Assembly (NCBI GenBank): GCA_963970005.1
Contig: CAXAMN010003936.1
Location: 218,710-282,709, forward strand
Reading direction: 5' to 3'
DNA: 64,000 nucleotides
From: Durusdinium trenchii
Lineage: Eukaryota > Sar > Dinophyceae > Suessiales > Symbiodiniaceae
Positions 1 through 10,600 of the stretch are shown in pieces. The translations under genes were made by a program, and so were the position numbers. The first letter of the stretch is position 1, and each line of letters begins with the position of its first letter. The notes beneath the pieces were generated by a model. It worked only from the letters and a program-made list of their open reading frames with translations. It had not been told where the DNA came from and ran no database searches.

Positions 1-1155
1 AGAGGCGAAAAACATGTGGTGCAAAAAGCATAGCTTCAGGCGTTTCACTCCTCACTTTCTCATCACCCAGCGGGTTGAAGGGGGAGGCTTTTTGCCAAAG
101 AAAGGCTTGGAGCGTCTCAGTACCAGCGAATTCTATGCGGCGGTGCCTGGCCCCTCCAAAGCTGTTTCAAGCAAAATGGGAGTTGTGCAGCATACCTTGC
201 CAGAGATGCATGCGATGCACGAGTGTCTTTTGTTTGGTCTCAGCCCTGGAGTCATCCATGCGACGGGAGGTGGATTTATTGGACCAATAGAAACCAAATG
301 CCCAGTGTTTGGGAGCGCAAATTGAACAAAATGTCGAAACTTTTTTCCAACATGTGATCATACATGTCGGAAGACCAGTCACTGTTTCATTACAAACCTT
401 TACATACCTTTACTATCTAATTATGTGAGATTGGGCGGAGTTGACGCGTTTTTCGGCATGGATCGGCCCAAGCCGTGGGGAAGTCCAGACCGACCACGGC
501 ACCACGCCACCACGTCCTATAAATTGCTCATCGCAGCACCGCGGGACGTTTCGCGGCGACAGCGAGGTGCCACGCCAGCGGGTGCGGCGCTGTTGAGAAA
601 GGAGAGGTTCAAGGAAAGGTGTGCTCATTCTCAATAACTGCATCGTCCTCTCACTCTGGTTCCCGTCTGTAGTATAGTATAATAATATACGTGTTGTATA
701 TGGTGCTTGAGGTTTTCGCTGGGTCGAACACTTCAAAGCATTGTTCGGGCAAACAGAGGCGCCCCTGGCATGAACGAAACGGAACGTGCTGACTTCCCTG
801 TACACCAAAGGTCTGCGCGAAAAAGACGCACTGCAAAATGCTGTTTCGACATGTTTCGACATGAGTGCCGTCTACCTCGTGCAGCTGTTGGGCATGTTTC
901 CGATGCCCGGCCCGATTAGGCCGATGGTCTAAACAGCCATGAGTCAACATGGCACATGCAAAGAGGCTAAAGCATATTGAAATACAAGGGTCAAGGAGCC
1001 ATCTGTGCAACCTGGAGGGTGATGCGAAATCCTCCCAGCAAGGTTGGTCCGATGTCATTTCGCTCCCTGCCAGCCCTCCAGCCCCAAATCAGGCTCCCCT
1101 TCGCGGACCCGAATTACGGCGCGCGCCGCGCCACTGCACGGTCCGCTCGGCGGAC
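1..1155. other. left-edge stretch without a supported gene
   Basis: Both strands have open frames of 60-150 codons here (for example 413-862 minus and 425-637 plus). None has a recognisable family, a clear start or splice context that decides between them. It may be intergenic or intronic sequence. Confidence 0.3.
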
Positions 1156-1373
1156 CTAGTCGTTGGACGCCGGAGGCGTGTGGGACGGTAGAGGGTCCGA
1201 CTCGCCCGGCTGTTGGGACTTCAGGAACTGGTTCGCGTCGGTGTGGACCAAGTGATGGGGACTCTTGTAATAGGTCACCTTTGTCTTGTGCATCTGCCTG
1301 AGGGCGAACATGTGATTCAAATAGATCGACTGCACTATCGACCGGGCCAAGAGCCTAGGGTTTGGGCGACGAG
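1156..1373 (-). CDS. terminal exon of an unrecognised gene
   Basis: An open frame of about 72 codons ends in a TAG stop at 1156-1158. It is entered after a good acceptor (GGCCGCAG then CTCGTC) at 1374-1376. The peptide is soluble and rich in His, Gln and Ser; it contains RSIVQSIYLNHMFALRQMHK in the middle and ends in a Pro/Ser-rich tail. Composition and length fit a last exon better than chance. The strand agrees with the large gene to its right, whose stop lies at 2653. Other exons of this gene should lie between 1.37 and 2.6 kb, but I could not place them. Family and function are unknown. Confidence 0.4.
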
Positions 1374-2652
1374 CTGCGGCCAAGCGACTGCTTCAGATCG
1401 CGCTTCCTCACTTGTGTGGCGCACGACCATTGGAGTGAAAGAGCAAGAGGCATATGAAAGTGAAGTTTTGTAGTTTGTTGGGTGTGTTGAGTCTGCAATT
1501 TCTCAGCGGAGCAACTGAATGTCTCCAAGCAGGAGTTTCACCTACTTCAAGGGGTGGAAACTGTTCCGCCAATGACAAATCCCTATGGCAGGGTCCCTAT
1601 GGCCCACACCCTACTGCTGCCTCCAAGAGGTATTCGTCATTGACATGCTGATGCTGCTCGGATGACATTCCGCCATCGAATGGAACTTGCTTTGCTCTTC
1701 ATAATGGGTGGCACAAGTCTTATAGACTATACTGTGCCATATTGTGCCATACTCACAGAAGAGAACCCAATAGAAATATCAACTACCTCTGGTCTTAGAT
1801 ACACACTCCCATGTTTACAACAACTTGACATCTCTCCACACCAAGCCCATCACCGAGCCAAACCTGCTCACCGAGCAAAACGCCAAGCGGCTCTTGGAAG
1901 TACCAATCTTGGAGCTGCTCTGGCAGCATCCGGAAGAAGGCAGACTTCTCCTACACAGCTCCAAACATGTGGCAGAAACCTATATCTAATCCTATATACA
2001 TGTTCCCAGCTGCCAAAGGTCTAGCATTGTCTAATCCACGTGTCCAACATTGGTCAGGATGTGTCTCTGTTGTTGTTGTGTTCGATCGGGGCAGGGAGAG
2101 AGAGAGAGAGGGATAGGTGGTTGGCAGGGGTTGTACCATTGCCACAGAAGGTGGCGATAATCGTTTCCAGTGGAAAAAGAGGGGCCCTTCTCAAGTCCAA
2201 GTCCTCCCAATGACTCCGTGGATGTTCATCTTGCTCAAAAAATCAGATGGTCTCAACACCTGATGACGGGATGCCAACAACCAACTTCCAAATGGTAGGC
2301 ACGGTTCTTCACCTTCAAACTGGTCTCCGGTCTCCGCATCTTTTTGAGCTACCCCTCGCAAAGACGACTCTTACAATGTGCAAACTGCTAAGTTCCATTT
2401 GGAGCTGCTAAAAGGGCCGGAAACTGCCAACGTCATCGCGAATCAGATCGCTCCAACTGATTCAACACCAAAAATAACTGTGTGTATTCCAAAGGCTCAT
2501 TGGACCCTTTTACCTAGGGTTTTGAACCTAAAACATGTAGCAGTTTGAGGGACCATGAGTCTTTGCGGTGTATATTTACACTTTGGGACCTACAGTACTT
2601 ATTCATAGTGTGCCTTTGATTCTTTACCTATGGGCCAGCCGTCTTCGGCCAT

Positions 2653-2968
2653 CTAGCCAAACGGTCCAATGGGGCCCTTCTCGCACTTGGAGAGGTCTAA
2701 AGTGATCTGCTCAGGAAGTGGTAAAGTCGCCACCTCCTTTGTGAAGTCTGTGGGCGGCGGCGGTTCTCCAAAGCCCAGATCCAAGAGGTCGTCCTTCTTG
2801 ACAGGTGCTGCACCGGTGGAGGGCAGCGCCCCCCCGGGGCCGGGGCTGCTCATGAGATCCAATAGATCTCCCGAGGAGCTGGGGCCTCCGGGGCTCTTCG
2901 CAGCCTTCTCTTCAAAGTCCAGCAAGTCCACAGCTGGCTTGGTCTCTTTCACGGGCTCTTTCGGTGTC
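2653..2968 (-). CDS. terminal exon with clathrin-box motifs (BAR-UBA gene)
   Basis: This 316-base exon is entered after CCAAG/GACACC and ends in TAG. It encodes a disordered Pro/Gly/Ser/Lys-rich tail. Three spaced acidic-dileucine motifs (DLLDF, DLLDL, DLLDL) match the clathrin-box consensus LphiXphi[DE] of epsins and amphiphysins. The phase matches the preceding exon, where Arg is split as CG/G. The spacing of the three boxes suggests several clathrin terminal-domain contacts by one tail. Confidence 0.75.
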
Positions 2969-4618
2969 CTTGGATTTCAACACACCGAACCAAAGGTAAA
3001 GCTGATTCGACCAAGTCTCTGGGAAAAAAAAACGTAAAAATAAACTCCAAAGTGAGGTGTTGCCCCAACACTTGGCCACTCAAACTTCATGTTCAGTGCA
3101 ATCTAGCTGATTGAAATGAGGCCCATCGCTGAATCCATGCAGTGCGCAGTGTGGGCAGCAAATAGAAGAACATGAATGCATGCGAGCCTTGATCCACACG
3201 TACCCCCCAAATACACCTTCCACAGTCGATCTCTGCATTTCCCCAACACCCCGACTGTTGCGCCCAAAGCCGTCGGCACTGCCGTCGGCACCGGTCGCCA
3301 AGCTTCTCTTTGGACGGCGACGCACTCGGCGAGTAGCCGTGCTCCGCTTGCCGCTCCCGCTGCCGTCGTTCCTCCTCTTCCCGACGCCGCGCCTGCTGCG
3401 CTCGACGACGTTCCTTGAGACGCTGGACCCGACGGACCGTGGTGGGCATTCGCACCGTCTCCTCCTGCTCCTGCGGGCGGAGGAGTGGTCGGTGGCCTGA
3501 GAAATGTCACAAGTCTCTGACCCCCCCCGGTGTAAATACAGATGATGTCATCCTGGTCTCCTCTCTTATTGTGACATGTTATCCTAAAATAAAAGTAACA
3601 TTTTTAATTACCCGTAAAATATATAAATAAGAAACAAATATATTATGTATACCGTCCTCCATGAATGCGTATGCTGAAATTGATCAAAGCACTAGGATGA
3701 TGTGGATCCACTTGAAACTTCAATGTTGGTTCAATGGGTGTTGGATATACAGCAATACCAAGTAGATGAAGGCCACCCTGCTCCTCCTCTGGATGCCCGC
3801 CACCGATTAAGAAGTCCAGGGCTGCCTGAAGCCCAGGCTGGGCCGGGGTTGTGACCGTGTACATCTCTCCAGACTGACATAGATCCCGAAAACGGGACCT
3901 GTACCTTGACGGTCTTCCTTTACAAAACCAATCAACAGGTCCACCTTGTTGCCTTCTTAGGGTTGGCCTTTCTCACCTTCTTCACGTGCTGTAGGAAGCC
4001 AACTATGGAGGAGGGAGTTGAACTACTACACTACACTACACATATCTACACATTCCCAGACCCTGCTTGGCCAAAGCTGCCTGGGTGTCGTTCTTGAACT
4101 TTCTCAAGGCTTGTCGTGCGGGGCCTTCCTCGAAGCCCTGTGACAACAAAGACGAGAGTGACAAGGGATCCACTGGAACGGCTGGACCATCGCTGGCGGC
4201 GGAGTCCAAGCCCTCTCCCGGCCTCGACGGATCGACGGATCGACTGGCCGAACGCCAGGGTCTCGGATCTCTGCCTTCCCAGTCTCTTCAACATCTGCAC
4301 CTCTATTGGTTTTTCATAAAGCTCTTCCTTCCTTACCCCAAATCCTCCCTTCCAAAATAGAAACGACCAACTCTTCCCTTCCTTCCCTTTCCTTCCTCTT
4401 CCCAGCATCCACGTGACTTATTCTTATTGTCTTTGGCCAACTTCTCGATGAGCCGGGCAGAGAAGTCGGTCACCACCTCCGTCTCCTCGGGGCCCATCTC
4501 CTCAGCCTCCTGCAAAGCCATTTCCACCTGCGGGCGACAGGTGAATCGGCACGGTGTGGAAGTGGAGCAGGGGGAAACCACACCAAAATTGCGGAATGTC
4601 ATGTGTATATATGGTTAT

Positions 4619-4649
<31 letters not shown>

Positions 4650-7600
4650 TATTTATTGCTATATAAGTCTTTTTCACTAGCCTTTTGTTTCGGCTGGTTT
4701 ATCTTCTTACCCTCTTCATGGCTGCGGCAATGGGTGTCGGGGCCGGGGACATTTCTTTGGGCATGCCATTCCTGCATCACAGACAAAAACCCGAACGGCC
4801 TCCCATGGGAAAGGAAGCACCAGCTAGGCAGTTGGTCAGAGATCGATCTCGAAACTGATCAGATTCACTAACCTGGGTCCTACGGTGATGCTGCCATTGG
4901 TTGGAAGAAGAAATTCGGCTGGGTGCAAGGTGCTGCAACACCGGATTCAGTTTGGAAGCCAGTTTATGGGGTTCGTTGCACGCACTTCTATGTGTTGCAA
5001 GATGTTCGCTTGGCCCACTGCTGCTTCTGAGCCGGCCGCCTGTGCTTCCAAGTGCTCTGGGGTCATCTCCACCATGGGGCGGAACTCCATGCGCGCGGGC
5101 AGCACGCCGCTGATGGAGTGCGCCGAAGTCGCGAAGAACTCGTACTGCAAGTACTTCAAGGTCTGGAGGCAGCTGTCCAAGATATCTCCTTTGTATTCCT
5201 CACGAGGTGGAAGTCTGTGTGAACCCACTAGATATCACCAGCTATTCAATTCTTTCCGAACTCAGGTGCATGCTGTTAACCTCCGGCTTGACAGTGTCCC
5301 GGAATTCAAACTCCAAGCAGGTTGAACCCCCATACAAAACAACAGCCACATGGCTCAGGAGAACCTTTCTTAGTTTGAGAGAGGGTAGAATAGGGCCTCG
5401 TCTTTCCTTGTTACAAGTTTTTTCTGGTGCTCCACCATTTTTTGTGCCCATGAGGGTGTATGTATGTGTTTATATGTGTATAGAAATGTACAATTTGTAT
5501 ATAAACATCAATACATGCATATGTCAAAAAAAAGAACTAACAGCAACTGGACAGTTCGGTTTGACCCTCCCACTCGAAAACGCTGGTCCTCGAGGATGTA
5601 CAACCATTCAAAGATGTGTTTGTCCACCTCATGGAACGCCAACTTGGCAGACTCCAATTGCGATTGGGCAGCTAAGTACCTTCGGTCCGTCTGATGTAAA
5701 TTCCTCACGGGATGTCAAAGGTCACAAAAATTGGTGCAATCAATACAAATTTGTGTATTTTTTTGCGCGGTCGTTTTTTACATCTGGTCTGGATGACAAC
5801 ATCTGCCAAGCGGCCAAGCGTCAAAAAATATCATTAGAGAAAAACCATGTGACAGAAATTAGGAAACAAAACAACAAAGAACACCTACAAAGAACACCTA
5901 CAAAAAAAACGCCCGTGAATCTGAGGTTCTTTTTCACACAATCATCCATCTCCCTCTTGGCGATGTTGTACTCCAATAGTCGACGCCGTCGCTTCTCGAG
6001 ATTGGACTTCATGGTCCGGTTGTTCCTCACCAGGCGCATCAACTGGTGAATCCAGAAGACCGCTGTCAACACCTTAAGACGTGCCTCAACAATGAAGACC
6101 TTAATCCTGCCGCTATAAACTCAAATCAAGGATTTGCTAGACATCTACTATCATTTATTAGGTTGTCTCGAAATGTCACTTCCATCACTTCTACCCTGCG
6201 ATTGACGCATCACAAGTCATCATCTGCGTTTATCTCCAAGGCTCACCACATGACACTTCAATGGATTCCTTGGCATCAGGATTGGGGAAAAGCACATACC
6301 CTAGTCCTTTGGGTTCCAAAACGTTACGGGTTCAATGTTTTCGGATCAACCATCCCACAATCTGACCCTATTAAAGTACATATTTAACGGCAAGAATCCA
6401 ACAATACTCCTGCGAATTGACCCTCCTAAACATTATATTTATACCTAATATTAAAAACGCAATACTAAAAAAATGGGATCCAATACTACTGGCAAAATAG
6501 GATCTCAAAATGATCTCAAGAATGAAATGGTTATAAGTTTTTTGGCCCCCGGTTGTCAAACACACTGCTATAAGTGGGCCATTTGATCTCAAACCCAATA
6601 CTAATGTAATTGGATTTCACCAGCAATTACATTTACAAACTGCACTTCCTGCTGTATAGTAATAAGTTTTTCCATGGGGCACGACTCAAAAATTGATTGA
6701 TTATTTCGTGTAACCTTCGGCTGCGCAATCATCATTGAATTATGGTTTTTCTGGCGCCGTGTTCCACAACACAATCCTAACAAAACGAGATAAGGATGTG
6801 TGGGCAAAGCAGGCCCCCTACCACAAAAAATGTAGATTCGTATAAACCATTGCCAACATTAATTCTATAAGCCTCACTTACCATGGAATTTCTTATTCGT
6901 CAATACACTATTCAACTATTCAATGTTTGACACAAATGTTTGACCATTTGAAAGAGTCTTGGCTAGGGAACTTCCTCCGGAAAGTTAGCAGCAACTATAG
7001 GTTGAAGACCAGTGCCGACATGCACCAATAGTGTACCTCAGTTTCGGTGAGCTGATCCAAAAATATTTTCTATATCTTACTGCTGCCTTTCCATATGCCT
7101 TTCCAGAGACCCCGCATTTGGGGTATGACTTTTAGATACTTTTAGTAGTGACGCTGACGACACATTCCGGCCACGCATTCCCTGGAGACATGTGAACTGT
7201 GACGCCGCATTGCGACGACACATTCCTTGACGACGCATTCCTTCCTGACCACGCCTAGTGGTGACGCATTGCTCTTGGACACCCACCCCCAAAAGTAGCA
7301 AAAATTCAGATGCGGGCCTCCTGACAATGGGTCTGACTCTCTCTCTCTCTCTCTCCTTTCCACGCTTCCACTAATATTGCCTTCTTACAAAGAAAAGCGG
7401 CTTTGACTTCTAGCGCTGTACATAGCTTAGTCAGAAACGACTCCACACAAGTTCTGCGCTCCGCACCAGCGGTTTGCCTCCACGCTGCCCAAGGCCTATT
7501 ACACTCCACTTGCGTGAAAGCGGCGATCAGATCTGCAAACAGCAATGAAAGTTTAGCTTGGGGTATGTTTTTTGAAAAACATTTCATTTTGACGTTTTTG

Positions 7601-10600
7601 AAAAACGACTGTTGTCATGGGCCCAACATAGCCCCAGATGGCCATCAAGGAGGCTGTCTTTGTGAGCCAAAATAGGTCTATCATACGCCTTGGGGCTGTG
7701 CTGGGGCTGTGTTAGGCCTAACATTGAGTTGTGAAGGCCATGCCTGCGACAAAGCCTAGATGGCTCGAAAGAACTCTTTGTTGAAAATTTTGAGCCTGAG
7801 CCAAATCGGAAATGCTGGAGCTGGCCACTCCCCTGTGCTAAATGGATCGTATCTGCTGTTCGTGAAGCAAGCCTTCGTGACTAAGGAACGGACTGAACAC
7901 AAACCCTGTGCCCTCCGAGGCCCAATTCTCTGTCTCTGTGCAGCTTGGAAGCACGTTGTCTTTGGAGCGGGCTGCGCAATGCACGGAGCGTAGAAATATA
8001 GGATCGAAGCGTCATGTGTGTGTGCGTCGCGCGCGCAGTCTCATCACAGAAACTAACTGCGCGAGAGAAAGGCCTGGTGAGTAAAAGGGTTTAACCATCC
8101 CCGTTAACATTCCAAGGAGACCTTGTGCAAAACATTTTGTAGATATAAATCTGCGGGCACAAAATTTGAGTCTATAGAAAGGGCGGGGGTCAAGACACTC
8201 AGGCTCTATACATGTTCTCTCAATTGCCTTGCAGCTCCTGAACCATAGTGATTTTTACAAAATGCAGGGTGTCTACTTTAGTACCCACATAGGTTCTCTA
8301 CAAAAAATCGCCCATATACGAGGCGTACGCCCACCCATTTCATAGAGGAAATGTCGACGGGGATGTTTAGCCTTGCTCTAAAGCAATCGTTCACCAGAGG
8401 CGGCAGCACAGAAACTTGAAACCATCATAGTGTTTGACTTCCTTGCAGGCTAGGAGTGAAGGCCACACACATTGAGGACGTAAGGAGTGCTGCCCTGAAC
8501 ATTTTTGGGCCCTCCGCCAAGCATTCTTGAATTCATGGGAGGTTTGCGCTGGTCGCAATTCAACCTGACACGGGCCAAGGCCCAAAACCTTGCGTGCTCC
8601 TTGGTGCAAGAAAAGCACTTTACGCCGGTCCTTGGTATGATGTCACTGTTCAGATTGGTTGAGGAAGCAATGGCGCAAACAAGCAAACAGCCAAAAAACA
8701 ACCGCCTACTTGCGGCAAAGGCAACTTTAAAAAATATCGCACAACACTTTCGAGGACTGACAATTTTCTTGTCAACATGAAGAGGCCTACTAGAGAGGCA
8801 CTGGCTATGTTGGAGGCTCATGGCTTGTACTTGGCAAGTGAGATCTGTTGGGTGGGCAGGGAAATGAAGCTTTCCAATGGTGCAGTGGTGACTGAAAAGG
8901 ATGTTGTCTTGTACCAGGCAGACAGCTCTCTGCAAATGGGACAAGTGAAGCTCTTGATCCAGATTGGTGATGACTTAGGAGTTTTGCTTGCAAAGATGAC
9001 TGTGAGAGAGAAGCTTCCTGAGCTCATGGTGGGCAAGTGTGTGGAAAGCCAACACATTTGCTTTGTGGAGGCCAAGCAGCTTGAAGCTCCTGTGGTCTAC
9101 AAAGAAGTGATACTGGCATCTTCATATGTTTCACACCTCCACACATTTGGGCAAAGAGCAGTGAAAAGATTTGCCAATTGAGGGATGCAGTTTACAGCAG
9201 AGGCACCAGCATGCCTTTTTTGTATTTTCTTGTTTGACACCTTGTAGTTTGTGTTTTTTCAGCCTGGTTTGGCTTTTTTTGCTATTTAGCGGCCTTTAGT
9301 TTGATATTGTTTGGTTGAACTTAATTTTGTGGTTGTCAATTTTTTGCAAAAATAGAAATTTAATGTCATAACTATATAGTTAAAAAAATCATAACTAGTT
9401 GAAGAAAATTATCTAATTATGTTGATTTTGTTAATTTGTTAACAAAAGCCAGCCCATCTAACCATGCCCCCGGCCTTGGAGGCCGACTCTAGTGGCACAA
9501 ACACCCACAAGCGGCAAAAAAAACAAACACGGAAGCCGCGGCTTGGCAACCGGTCCTAGGAGAACAGTGTCCGCTTGTGCATGGGGGTTGCAGGTCAATA
9601 TCAGGTGGGATGGGGTCTGCATGCCATGCCAACAGCGCCCTGCGTCATCCGCTCGAAGTGCTCCCGCCCACTCTTCTCCTCGGCGTAGCTTGCCCGTCTT
9701 CGGGCGCGCTCTTTAGCGAGCTTCTCCGCTCTGTCCGCTTGAGCCTGCGCACAAGAGAGGCTCTGGGCTACCCTTCTGTCACGTCAGTCTGCCGGCCTCT
9801 GGGTCAGAGTCGTCTCGCGCGCTGCTCCTGGCCTCACGGCGTCTCTGGTTCTTTTCTGCCGCCTTTGCGGCGGCCTCCTGCCGAAGCGCCGTTTTCGTCT
9901 ACTACCTCGGCCCCGGGCCTCGGCCTTCTTTTGGGCAGTTTTCGCTTCTTTCGCTGCCCTTTTTTCTTCGGCGAGCCGCTGCGTTTTGGCCTGTCGTGGG
10001 CCCCGCTCTTTTCGTTGCCGCTGCGTTATTCCTCCCCGCCTCCGGCGTCTCCGGCCGTGGCCCTTTCTCGTGCGGGTGCGCTTTGCACAGTCAGCCAGGC
10101 CTGGACCTGCACGCGCCGAACAACACTTCTGGCTTCGGTATTCTTGGGCCCCGCACCACGGCCTCCACCGTCGCCTCCGGCGAGCTCCGGCACGGCGCCG
10201 TCTGGCGTGCACAAGACCTCTATGGCCCAAATGCCTCGGAAGAGTGCTGCTCGGCGCCGAGGCAAGGACGCGCAACACGACTCGGGCCCCCACTCGCTCA
10301 TGGTGCATTTGAAAGGAACAATGCGACTCTGCTCCCGATCACTGTGGCACCATCAAAACATTTTGGTGGGCAAGCATCCAGTCGCTGTCCCGCCAAGAGT
10401 GTTCCGCCAGCGTCCCGCCAAGTGTTCTGCAGGGTGTCCCGCCATGTGTTCCAGAATATAATGTAATTTCCAAAAAAGTCTACCTTTCCATATTAGTCCC
10501 TGCGCGACAGATGGCCCAACAAAGCCTCAATCAACTATGTCTGCTCTGCACGCTCAAACCTGACAGCTTTTTAGACACAGCGGCCGGAAGAGTCTATGAG

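Noticed and set aside
7655..7680. Minus-strand TATTTTGGCTCAC resembling the dinoflagellate spliced leader (CCATTTTGGCTCAAG); similar words near 12605 and 26213
   Set aside because: Only 10-11 bases match and none lies just before a credible first exon. Such short matches are expected by chance in a window this size.
9577..10461. 294-codon plus-strand frame
   Set aside because: It is the complement of a Lys/Glu/Arg-rich minus coding fragment and is Ser/Pro/Leu/Arg-rich, as expected of an antisense shadow in GC-rich DNA.
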